A stretch of 56,708 nt of DNA from Saksenaea vasiformis B4078 (lineage: Eukaryota; Mucoromycota; Mucoromycetes; Mucorales; Saksenaeaceae): the NCBI GenBank assembly GCA_000697055.1, contig JNDT01002327.1, positions 1 to 56,708 on the forward strand, read 5' to 3'. Positions within the stretch are counted from its first letter, which is position 1. Every line of letters begins with the position of its first letter. The notes under the pieces are model-generated. The model ran no database searches. It was not told where the DNA came from and saw only the letters and a program-made list of their open reading frames with translations. A program made the position numbers and the translations under genes. Below, piece after piece: positions 12,188 through 24,200 of this stretch.

Positions 12188-12844
12188 TTATGCTGGCTCA
12201 TGTCCATCCCTCGATTTGTCCAAAAAGCTTTGCCGTAGGTCACAAGCTACCATGCATCCATCAGTCAACATTCTTTTTTTCTTGTATTCGTAATTTACCA
12301 GCTCTTCGCCTTTTTTAATCTTGTTTTTACCAGCGACAAAGATGCCCACCCGGATATGATGTGTCTTTTCATCCATGTAATTCAGGAAACAGACATTTGG
12401 GCCACCTCCAATGCCACGAAAATCGTTACAAAATCTGGCTTCATTTCCAAACTTGGCTGCATCGATCGATAAATCCTCTCCCATCCGCAGAACGTAGTCT
12501 GAAGTCGAATCATAGGTCTTGTATTCCACTACGCCAAGATAATCCAGAATCAATTGCCGTGGCTGCAGCGTCTGTGCAGCAAAAAGTCCATATGCACCAC
12601 AGCAGGGGTGACTCGGATCAGTGATCTTTTTGATTTTGATGTTTCGTCTCTGCTCCTTAGGTGTTGCAAATGTACCCGTCAGATTGACATTGTCGTTTAA
12701 AAATTGCGTGGTACGTTCAACGGCGCCTGGCTTTTTAGGTTCAAATAGTTCCCGTATCTCTGGAGGTACAGCCCGTGACCATGAGAGGGATTCAATGTAA
12801 TTGACATCCGGGGTCCAGCCTGAAGGTGGGTTCTTTGTTTTCAT
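12188..12844 (-). CDS. SET-domain protein (putative lysine methyltransferase)
   Basis: Predicted SAM-dependent protein lysine methyltransferase, 218 aa, single exon. The SET core is visible: YGLFAAQTLQPRQLILDYLG, SDYVLRMG, then SIDAAKFGNEARFCND, PNVCFLNYMD and IKKGEELVNYEYKK. NEARFCND followed by PNV occupies the place of the NHxxxPN cofactor motif, with Asp instead of His. The usual pre-SET and post-SET cysteine clusters are absent, so it resembles small stand-alone fungal SET proteins. The start is the first in-frame ATG (12844); the open frame extends to 12988 but has no other ATG. A repeated roughly 60 bp motif sits just upstream. Histone or non-histone substrate is unknown. Confidence 0.8.
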   Translation of the reverse strand: MKTKNPPSGWTPDVNYIESLSWSRAVPPEIRELFEPKKPGAVERTTQFLNDNVNLTGTFATPKEQRRNIKIKKITDPSHPCCGAYGLFAAQTLQPRQLILDYLGVVEYKTYDSTSDYVLRMGEDLSIDAAKFGNEARFCNDFRGIGGGPNVCFLNYMDEKTHHIRVGIFVAGKNKIKKGEELVNYEYKKKRMLTDGCMVACDLRQSFLDKSRDGHEPA

Positions 12845-12850
12845 TTTGCC

Positions 12851-12912
12851 GCTGTCACTGTTTTTTGGAAATGTATTTTGAGCCGGCCTAAAATGACTTT
12901 TTGCGTCATAAG
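12851..12912 (-). promoter_or_regulatory. Shared upstream module, copy 1
   Basis: The block just upstream of the SET gene contains, on the + strand, CCTAAAATGACTTTTTGCG followed by TCATAAG. It aligns with 56364-56425 upstream of the UBE3D-like gene, in the same orientation relative to its gene. Similarity extends over about 60 bp, including GTTTTTTG...AAATG. A promoter role is inferred from position. Confidence 0.5.
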
Positions 12913-13159
12913 GGAGGCGACGGTTGCCGAGGAGAAGACGAAAGATGTGGTACAATTCCCAAAAACCGCGCTTTATTCGTAGAAACAATATATACGAAAA
13001 AAACTTTGCTATCTAGCGTAACTCATCTAAAAGACGTGCATGAATCGATTTTTTTTGGAGGTGAAGGAAGAGTGTTCGGAAGAAACGTCTGAAGCAGGGT
13101 GGGCGTTGTACCACCTCTCTTGTCTTCGGCGACCGTCTCTTCATACGTTCATGTGGAAC

Positions 13160-13560
13160 AATTTGCGTTGGGAAGTGATGACCTTTGCGCAGGGAAACTT
13201 GCGCCTAGATGAGCTGACCTTTGCATTAAGACGTTTCAATATGGTTTCTTGGTATTCCATCGGAAGAAGTAAAATGTCTCAAGATAAGGAGAATGTTCCA
13301 TTGAAGCAACAGCATTACCTTTGCATTGAGGTACTTCAGTGATTGTTTCTCGGGATCTTGTCGGGAGGAGTAAAAATGTCGCAAGATAAGAACAGGTTCT
13401 GCCTAAATGATGGGTATTGAACTGGACACATAGATTTCCTTTTTTTTTTTCTTTGGCTCTGCTACTCTTTAACGTCCCCGGTAAGGACGGCAATTCTTCA
13501 CCACATACACAGGATCGTTCGTGTTTCTATATCTATCGTTCGGGCTGCATGAACCCGTCC
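13160..13560 (+). repeat. Dispersed promoter/LTR-like repeat, copy B
   Basis: Contains TTTGCGTTGGGAAGTGATG, then two diverged units of about 85 bp (near 13237 and 13318). Each unit ends AGTAAAATGTC or AGTAAAAATGTC followed by CAAGATAAG. Next come ACAGGTTC, a pyrimidine run ending TCTTTGGCTCTGCTACTC, CGTCCCCGGTAAGGAC and CACATACACAGGATCGTTC. The same order and spacing occur in copy C at 51245-50850 on the minus strand. No conserved coding frame follows, so it may be a solo LTR, a multicopy promoter or a non-coding RNA gene. Confidence 0.65.
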
Positions 13561-15875
13561 CGAACTGTCTTGGATGTGTTGGTGCCATTCGCCCCTCACT
13601 GAGGAAAGTAAATGCTGTCACACACTCAGTATCGCTCATCTTCCGGAGCAGATCGTCAGATGTTGCATCGCTTCAAGTACTCTGCAGTAGTCAAATCCAA
13701 ACACGGCTGCTGGATGGAAGCCATCGTCAAACAACAACCGCTCCCACTGAGAGAGATCCGGTGGCTGGATGCCGCAGCTGTGTGGCAACACCCCTCGGCA
13801 GTAAGTAAGATGACGTCCATTTACTAACCAGGAATTATTTTTTTCATGCTGCTCGAATAAATTTTTCGTTCATTGGAGGGTCCAGGTTCATGCAAGTTCT
13901 TTGATACTCTAACGAAAAATTGATGAAGTAATAACGCATGTTCAATCTTTCCTTAGCGCAAATTGGACCCTTGATGGACGCAAAATTTATTTAAAGTAGC
14001 GTACAAGAATAGATCAAAACGTTTATTGGATCTCTTTTTTTTTTTAATGACTGTGAGCACGCCGGTACCTAAGCACGTCCGCTCTAGCCCGGTCTGGAAG
14101 GAAGGGAATGGGAAAAACCTTTTATGGCAAAGGGAAAAAGCAAAAGCGAATGGTGTTAGATCTATAGAAGGAGGTGAGGAAGTGGAGAAGAGGATCGAAA
14201 GGGAGAGTAGAAGGATATGTCCGGATGAGGTGGACGTGAGAAAAAAAAGGGAGGAGATCGTAATATGGAGATAAAGGGGGGGGGGGGAAGTAAAATACAG
14301 GGTGTGGGAACAAGTGATAAGTGGAGAAGAAGGTGAGAAAATAGAAATAGAAGAGGAAGGAGGACGCATGAACCATTGGAGGAAATCAGTGTTGGGTGTG
14401 GATGGACCAAACTGATTCTCTGAGTATTGGTCTGGGGAATGTGCAAGGCAATCTGTAGATTTGAGGATCTCAGATAGGGTCGGCCCAGTATTGTCATTGG
14501 CTTGGTTTGCGCTTTGGCGAGTGGGAAGTTGGTTGAGGGCAAACGAGATCGGGTCGAGTATTACCATGGGAATGTTGAGGCGCTGGCGAGCTTGTAGCCG
14601 GTGGATGGCATGGGAGCGGCGAAGTCGCGAGTCCCGAGAGCAATTGCGGCATGGCCGGGCCTTCCCACTAGGCATCCAGCCTGAGATGCCAGAGTGTGCA
14701 ACGGCTACATTCTTTCGGGTCATAGCCAGCCAGAGAGTGGGATCAGCCTGTAAGGCTGGCCAGCATGCGGCTATATAGCCCGCATGGCGGAGAGCAACGT
14801 AAACAGTAATTCAATAAATAGCATGGTAACTCATATAATGCACTACACAGATAGCCAGCACACATAATGGGATGATTTTCTGGTGAAACATGGTCAGACG
14901 GTAGGATCATAGTATCCAAAAGTTAAAGTCCATGATCGGAGACCATTCGTCATGATATCAATTCTGTAACAAGTCGCGCCGGAAGAGGCCCTGATATCCC
15001 AAATATCTCTTCAGCACGTAACGTTATCGAGATACAGGCATCAAATACAATTTTTGGTAACCATATTCCTTACGAAACCACATATCTTTTCATCTCCTGC
15101 CATAAGCCAGCTTTATTGGATAACATTTAACTCAAAATCTATAGCTTAAAAGTAGCTGCTTTTATGTCCGTCGACAGCCACAACATTCATTTTCCATTGC
15201 TAGTCGGTGAGCTTGAAATCCCGTACTGCATGAAAGTTTGACGTGATCTGATGCCGTTGTTCCAACTGTGGATATTTCAAGGTAGCGCTTCGAAGTTCCA
15301 GCAAGACTAATGGACTATAGACCAGAATACACCTGATCAGCTAACCGTGTCTTTCCGAAGACCAAAATCGACATGACCACCGATAACAGGAAAGAGGGCT
15401 GCTAAAAGACATTGAAGAAATTGGTATTCTTATATTATATTGACTTACCGGCCATTACTTGCAGTATTGTATGGTTTGCGGATCAGCCCCATTTCTTTGA
15501 TATCATCAAAAAAAGGCTTGTAGCACAAGACATATATCAGCAGCACCGATATACACACACTTTTTCGATCCAATGTACAGCAGGAGAAGTGTATTCCTTA
15601 TCATTGACAAGCGGATGACCCTCCCTTCCGCATAGACGGGTGGTGGGAATGTCTTTTCTAGTTTGGGCGAATATATTTTTTCGCTATTCAACAAACTATG
15701 GAGCTGCCATCGACAGACAGTAGTCAGATGCCCCTCCTACGCCACCTCCCAAGACGAAAGTGAACCACTGTGCGAAGTCAAAGGCATCTACAGCTGCTGC
15801 TGATATCAAAGAAGAAAAAAACGAGACAAAAAAAAGTAATTTACTTCGGACACACAGTTCACGTGATATATCACG

Positions 15876-15913
<38 letters not shown>

Positions 15914-17284
15914 CCGATCAGCGTAATGCCAACCACCCACATTATGCATCATTTTGACGGTAAAGCAGATACTTCACCACTTCGCCAAAGAAAGCCTATT
16001 TTCTCAGAGATTTTTTGTTCTTCGTTTGGAGTGCATATCCATCACAATAATCAAGTTGAAAAAATAGGTGGTATGATAGCTGTGCATTCTGGCTTCATAC
16101 GTCGTAGCTCATATATCGATCTGTTGCAGATCAGCAATGAAAGCTTATAGCATAATGAACTCCTCGAACAGCCTACTACATTGGTTTGATATAATATTAC
16201 AAAATAGATGCATATAGAAAAAACACTCAAAGACTTGTACAGTCATTTATTCCTGACGCGTAGTTAAACTTTATTTTTTCTTATATTTATATGGATCGCT
16301 ATCGGGAGGGTTTTTTCTGTAGGAAGTTCAGTTTTGACCAACGTCGGTTGTGGTTCTTTGGGTCTTTCTGATTTATGATTTTGAGAACGGTAACAGTTTA
16401 TCATCACAAGGCGCTTTGTCTCCACTAGATAGTGACCATCTTAGTTATCGTGATCCGGAAATCATAAGCCGAGGATTGCCGGGATTTACTTAAATGCTGT
16501 TTGTAACCTATATTCTGGTGCTAAGTTTGGTTTCTTGGTGTCTGCGAACTCGACCTAGTCTGACGAAAAAAAAAAATGACTGTACTCATAACCGTCCTTC
16601 TATGCATATTGATGCATAATAGAACAGCCTTCATGTAATACCACGCTGGTATCGAGAATTCTGCAATACAGTTATCTATAGTGTTGATTTCTTGCTCCAG
16701 ATTGCCGCGAATGGCTTTTAGTGATCCGCTAATTGCTTGTACCGGAACTCGAAAACATGCGTATCTAATTTCTAATTGTCGGATCCATTGTTGCGGAGAC
16801 ATCCAGGATCAAGGTCTTTGACAGCAACCGGAATTATAAAATCGGTAATAATTGGAAGTAAGCACCAATTGAAGAGCCAAGATATTGCCAATTGCTGGCA
16901 AAATGCTGCAAGCGAGTTTTTTCTTTATAAGGTATCGCTGTCTTGGGAGAAGTAGCAAACTCCTCTTCATTGTTCAGGATGTAACAATTGTTAATGGGAA
17001 GGGAGCATAGCATGTAAATAAATAAACCAACGTGGCTGTGTTTTTTACTGGGCAACGTGGATGCCATTCATGGAAGTTGTACATGTCTTAAACATTACCG
17101 GGCTCATTGTACTGGTTTCCCATGGTCGGAAGAGCGCCAAGCTTAGTAAGCTGTGGATGAATGAATGAATGAATGCCATCGGATAAAGGTTCTTGCGATG
17201 GCGTTGAGTTCCTCATAAGTAAGGGTGCAAGGAAAAAGTTTCCCACACCAAGGAATTTTTTTCTCTTGCAGCTTGTCATTCAAC
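13561..17284. other. Long stretch without a confident gene
   Basis: Contains a comparatively GC-rich block (about 14460-14790) with long open frames on both strands (minus 13953-14723, plus 14461-14778) that I do not recognise, and beside it a polypurine tract (14150-14360). A (TC)n(TG)n microsatellite lies near 15875-15914 and a four-copy GAAT repeat near 17155. Other short frames (15770-16150 plus, 16521-16802 minus) have no motif. Nothing here could be assigned a function. Confidence 0.4.
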
Positions 17285-20200
17285 ATGGCTAGCCAATCTG
17301 AATTACGCTTCCGGTCGAAGCATGACGGTCATGCTTCGACTACCAATACGCCGACCACGTTACAGTCAACCGTACCCGCCAACCAGCTGCCTTCCGAACC
17401 GGGAGTGGATATGAAGAAAGACATGGAAGGCTGCTCTTCCTGTGGCAAGACGCCCGACGGAAAAAGTAATAAATCACTTGAAGACCAACAGTAACTCAGT
17501 GTTATTATTTCTCTTCAAGCTTTTCGTGTACCCAGAACTCGGGAAATGGTATCATCCCTTCTGGACCCTAGGGAACGCAAGAGCTTTTTCGATTGGATCA
17601 CATTGGGCACCATGGCCCTTGAAGTTGCCTTGTTTTTTATGCTACCTGTGCATCACAAACAAATCCTGTTTATCTTTATTTTCGCTTTCTGGCGACTGGC
17701 CTACAATCTCGGTCTAGGTATTCTGTTGAAATACCAAAGCGACCATCATGGGCTTGTCCGCTGGGCGAAGCAGCGACGTCTGTTTGATCCGATCTCCAAT
17801 CCCCGTACATGTAAATGGCTTCAACAGCAACTAAGCATGAAAATGGGAACGGATTACGATTTTACGGTAAAGCAAAAGTTGCAAAAGAATCAATCGTTTT
17901 TAATATTCTTCTTAGACGGCTCCTGTCGAGTACAACACATGGTTATTGTTTCGTCAATTGGTTGATCTGATCCTGATGAATGATTTCACTGCCTACATGT
18001 GCTTTGCTTTGTCATGGATCAACACCACACCTCAATCGTCCGTCTTTTTTAGCAGCGCACTCCGATGGATCGGTGGTCTATTTCTCATCGCTTTCAATAT
18101 CTGGGTTAAGGTGGATGCACAACGCGTGGTAAAAGATTTTGCCTGGTGTAAGTTTTTTTTTTTTGTTGTTGCGTGATATAAACAAACATGAACATAGATT
18201 GGGGCGATTTCTTTTTCCTGATTGAGCAATCCCTTACATTCGATGGCGTGTTTGAAATGGCACCGCATCCAATGTACTCTGTAGGCTATTTTGGCTACTA
18301 TGGTGTCTCCATGATCTGCACAAGCTACACTGTATTGTTTGTCAGTATTGCTGCGCATGCACTTCAGTTCGCCTTTTTGGCTCTCGTAGAAACACCACGT
18401 AAGTAATGAACTTTTACATGGCTGCGATTAGCTGACTTGGACCGTTAGATATTGAAAAAACATATAATCCACCTACAAAGATAGCCAGAAAGAGACGGCT
18501 GTCCTATATTCCCGCTACGTTAGATGAGGACGCGACTTCCATGATCGATATCTATGCTGGTCGTGATTTCTACGCAACTTATTTCCGACGTGATTTGATC
18601 GTGTTCAAAAACTTTGACCTATGTAGATCCACTGATCTTGTCTCAGTGCTGGTCATGTTCTATGCACTGGTCATGCCATTATTGATTCCAGGAAAGATGG
18701 GCGTGTTCTTTGCTGTCTTACAAGCTCTGCTTTGGCGTGTATTCCATACATATGGTCTCGGTTGGTTACTGCACGCACAGTCTGCGAACAAGTTTTTGAC
18801 ACGGCATTTTGTCAAATGGGGAGGTGGAGTGGAAGAAGCCTTTAAGAATTGGAAAAGGTAAAAATCCAACGACCCATTAATGTGTACGTGTGCTAATCTA
18901 CGATTTGACTAGTCTTTTCAACCTTTCTTTGTGTATGACTTACATCACTTTCTTCGTTGCTTGCTGGAAAATGTACTCGTTCCCGGAGCATTGGCTCTCT
19001 GGAACAGCGTTGCTGCGACATACACTTGGCTTGGTAAGATTATTGCCTATAAATCAGAAGAAAACTGAGATTCATTGCCTTTTTAGATCTTTATTTCACT
19101 CCACATCTGGACATCTGTGTCGATCTACGAAGTATTAGGCGATTTCGGATGGTACGTTGAGGAAAGAAAAAAAGTGATACCTTTTAGTGTGTCTAATATA
19201 TTACCTTGAAGGTTTTACGGTGATTTTTTTATTGAAGAATATCAAACAACCTTGTTGTACACGGGTATTTATCGGTAGGTTGATAGATGAAAAAGGAAGG
19301 AAGGGAAAAAAAAAGCTTATATCCTAACTTTTTATAAGGTTTTTGAATAATCCGGAAAAGGTCATGGGTCATGCTGCCTTCTGGGGAATGACTCTAATGA
19401 CGAATAGCTGGACGATATTTGGTTTGGCTTTGTTTTCTCAAATCTCTAGCTCCTTGTTCCTTCATTATGTTGAAGCGTACGTATCTTCTTGCCGTGTCTA
19501 TGTTTTCTCATCTTTCTGTTTGTTAGACCACACATGCAAAAGCTCTATGGCGATCAGATTCGAAAAGAGGCGGGGCTTACCAAGACGTTGCGGACTGCAG
19601 CCACCAAGACGATTCCGGACAAGCTTCAACAAGAAATTGCAAAGCTGATCCGTGAGAAAGCCGAGTTGCAAGCAGCAGTGGGTACCACGAAGCATGTAGA
19701 AAAACTGATGCGCGATACAATGGAGAAGATTGAGAAGGCAATTGAAGAAACAGCAGGTGCAGTTGGGGAAATGGTGGATGCAGGTAAGGAAACCACAAAC
19801 GAAAGGAAACTTGGTCATTGACGTTATCGTTTTTATCAGCACGTCCTCGTTTGCAAGAGGTGATAGCAGAAACGAAGATGCTGCTTGACACGAGTTCATC
19901 GACGTCGTCCAGACTGAGCCGTGATTTGGACGCGTTCGACCTGGATCATTATACGTTGACGCTAGAAAAAACCAGCTTTGTGTTTGGTCAGCCTGTGTGC
20001 GTCCGTTGGACCGCGCCAGAATACCACAGTGCGAAGGATTGGATTGGAATCTACAAGGTCGGGTCCAACCGAAGTAGACAAGTAACTTCAATCAGCTCTC
20101 GTGGCTTCTGGCTCTGGACAACCGCAAATGCTGCAGATAACGAGGAAGAAGACTGTTCGAAGGCTGCCGATAAGGGCATATCATGGCTTCAAGGCACGAT

Positions 20201-20753
20201 GACATTTCATGGTAACAAGGTTCCGTGGGAGGTTGGAACGTATGAACTTCGATACCATCATGACGGAAAGTACGATGTGATGGCCATTAGTGAGACCTTT
20301 GAGATCACAGGTAAAATTTACCTTGCACGAATGTTAGCTCATATCCTCGATGATGATAGCTCCGACAACATCTGTCCAGGTTCAAGATACAGATGCAGTC
20401 CAAATGACCTTGTTGAAATTGATTCAGAATGCGTTGGAGAACAATCCAGAACTGATGCCGGTGTCTCCGTTGGACGATTATGATATCAGTATGAACGAGA
20501 CAGAAGCGAAACGAATTGCCTATGCAATCCAGGTGATGTATGGCGTCGAGTTTGCATGGGAGGTTGTTCTGGCTGATAAATGTGTTGCTCGATTAACCAA
20601 GAGAGTAAGTTTCAGTAAGAACCAGAAAAAAGGGCCTAATGTATTTACCTTTTCTCTTTTTAGATTCAACATGCAGTCGAGACCATTACTCCGTCCCGCA
20701 AGAGAAGTACGTCAACTGACAGACCACCATCTCCGGAAAGCATAGATAAATGA
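17285..20753 (+). CDS. CHO2: Phosphatidylethanolamine N-methyltransferase
   Basis: ER-membrane enzyme that makes the first SAM-dependent methylation of phosphatidylethanolamine on the route to phosphatidylcholine. Thirteen exons were inferred: 17285-17465, 17520-17866, 17916-18147, 18198-18398, 18449-18857, 18913-19033, 19087-19151, 19212-19274, 19339-19476, 19527-19783, 19840-20310, 20360-20604, 20664-20753, giving about 939 aa. Hallmarks are [32 protein letters not shown] with WAKQRRLFD, the PEMT-type block [30 protein letters not shown], a second [16 protein letters not shown] block, a coiled-coil-like stretch (about 19620-19780) and the fungal C-terminal region with DWIGIYKVG and [11 protein letters not shown]. 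Length and domain order fit fungal Cho2. All exon joins are in frame. A decayed partial copy lies 2 kb downstream. Confidence 0.93.
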
Positions 20754-21726
20754 GATATAAAAGAAAAAATTTTTTAATGATTGCTACAAAATAAAATATA
20801 CACCTCCTCCAATATAACGCATATTTTCGCTACTGATTTCACAGGCAACAATTAATCAACAACTCACAATACGCAGACCTCTCCGAATACAACGCATGCA
20901 GAAGTAAATCGTTTAATTCAAACAATCAATCATGCTTATAAACGTCTTTCAAAGCAGGCTGTAGCTAAGATCTTTGTATGATCTGTATATGACCAGCGAC
21001 AGGCTTAACGTTGAGAGGATGCAAGTGAACGGCGGGGGTGCTATAGAAGCTTCTATCGTAGCGTTCTTGCCCACTTCAATTAGTTTGGTGGCGCAGGTAA
21101 CAGTACTGCGAGAAGATGGATAGCATATGACGGGCGGCAAAGTTAATGCTGACTGAAGTTGTCCAGAAATCGGTGATAATCCACTGAAGTTATTCATACT
21201 TAGTACGATAACAGATGTGGATGAATAGATAAAATGGTGACAACCGTTTACATCAAACAGAGAGTAACGAATGTCGCTCACAATTTACCGATAAAAAGGC
21301 AACGGTAGGACCGTTGACATTTTTCGACCATCCCATTTATATGCTTTTTTTTTCAACAAGAAGTCTCATGAACTTATAGTGTCGCTCCCATAAGTTACTT
21401 GCTTAAAACAACATTGTTTCATGCTGCACCGTGGGAAATGCTTGTCTCAAGTGGTGCATAAACGTCGCACAAGAGTAAAAGTTTTTCATTATATTTACAT
21501 GCAGGAAATCGCTTAAGGTCACAATGTGCTATATGGCGACCTTTCTTGCATTACACGGCATGGGAAGAAATCTTGTTGAAATCTTGTTAGATCTTCTTGT
21601 TATAGTACATACTGACTTCTTGATTACTTTGACACAGAAACAGCAACAGTGATAGCTCGAAGAAAAACTAGCTATGTTGATTTTTTTTCTTTCAAAGTAA
21701 GAGTCTTCCGTAGGACTATTGGTACG
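20754..21726. other. Intergenic downstream of CHO2
   Basis: AT-rich. A 110-codon minus frame (20949-21281) has no recognisable motif. The first 50 bp are A/T-rich and probably hold the CHO2 polyadenylation region. Confidence 0.4.
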
Positions 21727-22514
21727 TCATTGTTGCTCCGCTAGCGATGCTTGATTAGAAGATGGGATAATCTGTCTTTCTATTGTAACTGCCGGATACG
21801 ACAGGAAGGCCTCAAGAATTTCATGTGCTTGTTGCTGTGAGGAGGGGACATATCGTGTAAACCCTTCTTCAAAGATTTTCTTTTCCGCTTTGCATCCCGC
21901 AAGGCAGACTCTATGAAGTCCCTCGTTCCTTAGCGCCTCGTCCTATATGATAATCGTTAGAACCATTCTTGTTGACGATAACCACTCCATATACCTTCGA
22001 CTTCGTCAGCAGCTTTATGACCCGCAAATTCTCGCCGAAACGCAAAGGATGTCTTGCGATTGTTTCGTGGCCACGCGTCGACAAGCAGTAAAGACCGTCA
22101 GCAATGCAAGTCAGCTTCAGAAGGCTTGCTTCTAAACCGACCACCTGGAGATTGCAGACACCCAATCGCTCTGCATCCTCGTCGAAAATGTTTGTGGCAA
22201 CGCTGTTGAAGCATTCTTTCACTTTCAACCATGAGCTTGCAGCAGTCCCCAACCACTTTCTTCAAGGAAAGGGTCGGTGGAAAATTCGTCTATGGCTACA
22301 TCCACTTCTTCATTGTTGCATATGAATGCAATACACAGGTCCACTTTGAACGCCCCAGACGACTCGCTTTTGCAGTTGGAAATGGTTTCGCCTCTATAAC
22401 GTAATTACTAGGGACGCTCCGTCGGGGACGCTCCAGCTTCCTCCAAGTCAATAAGTTCTCAAGGTAAACGCCCCATTTCTTTCTGAAAATGATGGAATAC
22501 CATGTTGTTTGCAT
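21727..22514 (-). pseudogene. Decayed member of a Mucorales-expanded family of unknown function
   Basis: On the minus strand, blocks read NYVIEAKPFP, then FKVDLCIAFICNN and EEVDVAIDEF, then (after a frame change) DCCKLMVESER and LGVCNLQVVGLEASL with IADGLYCLSTRG. Across a probable intron (GTATAT...CATATAG) follow DEALRNEGLHRVC and LSYPAVTIE before the stop at 21727. I recall this KVDL-...-DxxKL-...-LQxxGL-...-GLYV order from a large Mucoromycota family without assigned function. Frames change at least twice, so it is called broken. The family assignment is from memory and moderate. Confidence 0.5.
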
Positions 22515-22794
22515 TACTGGAGCTCTGCGAACGGTGGCGGCCGGAAACCGGAAAGTTTTAAGGACATGAGTGCTCTAAAAAAGACAAGATGGTTCGGATG
22601 ACAGGATACACATGGGAAACGCCCATATCAAACAGAATGTCTTTAGGAATAGTGAAAGATGTTAAAAGTAGCAGTTCAAATTTGACTTCAGGTTGTTTTA
22701 AGTGACGCAGATATTACGAGATACTGAACGGTTTTTGTATAAAATCCGTGTGATGGAGTGTCCCGTAGTGGGGTGTCCCGAGTAATTCCTTAAA

Positions 22795-24200
22795 TCTTTA
22801 GTTCTCTTCATATCTGTATTTCTGTATCGCTCTACGTAAGCGCTCGGGATCTTGGATAGAGTCTTGACGATTCGATTAGCTGCGGATAGGTATGTAGCCT
22901 TACTTCACAGGTTTTACGAAGACTTCTTTTTATTGACGAAGTCATCGAAAAATTTGTGTACACATGTTTTTATCGGTAGTCTGATAGATGAAAAGATGGA
23001 AAATGCTGATCTAGAAAATTCTTACGACGAAAAGCTGGGCGATCTTTGGTTTGACTTTGTTTTCTCGAATATATACATCGTTGTTCCTTTGTTAAGTTGG
23101 AACGCAATTAGTGTTTTATAGCAGAAACATATTTCTGCATACTATAATCAGATCACGGCCGCAGAAGTTCTATTGCTGTCAGGTTTAGAAAGGGTCAGCG
23201 TTTAACTAACGATGCGAAATACCCGCCACCATGACGGTGCCGGACAAGCTTGGACAAGGAATTGCAAAACTAATCAATGAGAAGGGCAAGTTTGCAGGCG
23301 TCAGTGGATACCTCGAAGCATATAGAAAAACTGTTGCGGAGCATAATGAGAGCAATTGAAGAAGAATCAAATGTACTTTGGGGGAAATGGTGGACCCACG
23401 TAAGGGGACGCAAACGAAACCCAGTCATTGGGATTTTCGTTTTATCAGCGCAGCCTCTTCTGCAAGGGTGGATAGCAGAGGTGAGGATGCTGCTTGACAC
23501 GAGTCCGTGAATGCCGTCCAGCATGAGTCAATGATTTGGACGCGTACAATGTGGATAATTATGCGTTGACACTTAGGGAAAGACTAGGTTTGGATTTAGT
23601 CAGTATTGCATGCGAGAGCTGAATTTCAGCAGAGCCAATATCTTGGTGCTAAGGATTGCATTGACGACTACAGGGTCGGGTCTAACCGAAGTAAGCAGTT
23701 TCATGGGACACTAGAACAAATGGACTCCGACATCGTTATGATGGCTAGGTAAAAATTAGAGTAAACCACTCATGTAGACAAAAGTGACAGCTCATGTCCT
23801 CGGTGACAGGGTCCGACCAAGGCCGTCTATATGACAAGTTGAAATCGATCCAGAAATGTTTGGAGAACCAACGGAAGCTGATGCATGTGTTTACCGTTGG
23901 ATGGATCACGATAGGAGTATCACCGAGACAAGAAAAAAAAAGTGGACTGTCCCAAGCAACCCGCATAAGTTAATGATGTTGAAATTTTTGCATGGCAAGT
24001 TGTTCTTGGCTGATAATGTTACCGAATTAACCGGGGGGGGGGGTTAAAAAAGCCATAGGAAGCTACTGTTGCATTCCAACACGCGATTTTCCTCTCTTAG
24101 ATCTAGCCTACAGTTGAGGCCAGTACTCCATCTGTCCAGAGAGGTACCTTGACCGGCAGAGTTAACATGCTCCGGGAAGCGCAAATAGATGAAATAGTTT
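22795..24200 (+). pseudogene. CHO2 pseudogene (unprocessed partial duplicate)
   Basis: Collinear nucleotide similarity to the 3' half of CHO2, introns included. 22812-22850 resembles exon 7. 22900-22990 resembles exon 8 plus the following intron (TTTTTATCGGTAG...TGATAGATGAAAA). 23245-23360 resembles exon 10, 23440-23580 the intron-10/exon-11 junction, 23860-23940 exon 12, and 24080-24155 the last intron and exon 13. Stops, indels and loss of parts of exons 9 and 11-12 leave no usable frame. Because intron sequence is retained, it arose by DNA duplication, not by retrotransposition. The first six or so exons are missing. Confidence 0.85.

Noticed and set aside
12845..12988. N-terminal extension of the SET protein to 12988
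   Set aside because: No ATG in the extension; it overlaps the shared promoter module.
14122..14542. Minus-strand frames rich in Phe, Pro, Leu and Ser
   Set aside because: They are translations of a polypyrimidine tract and have no domain.
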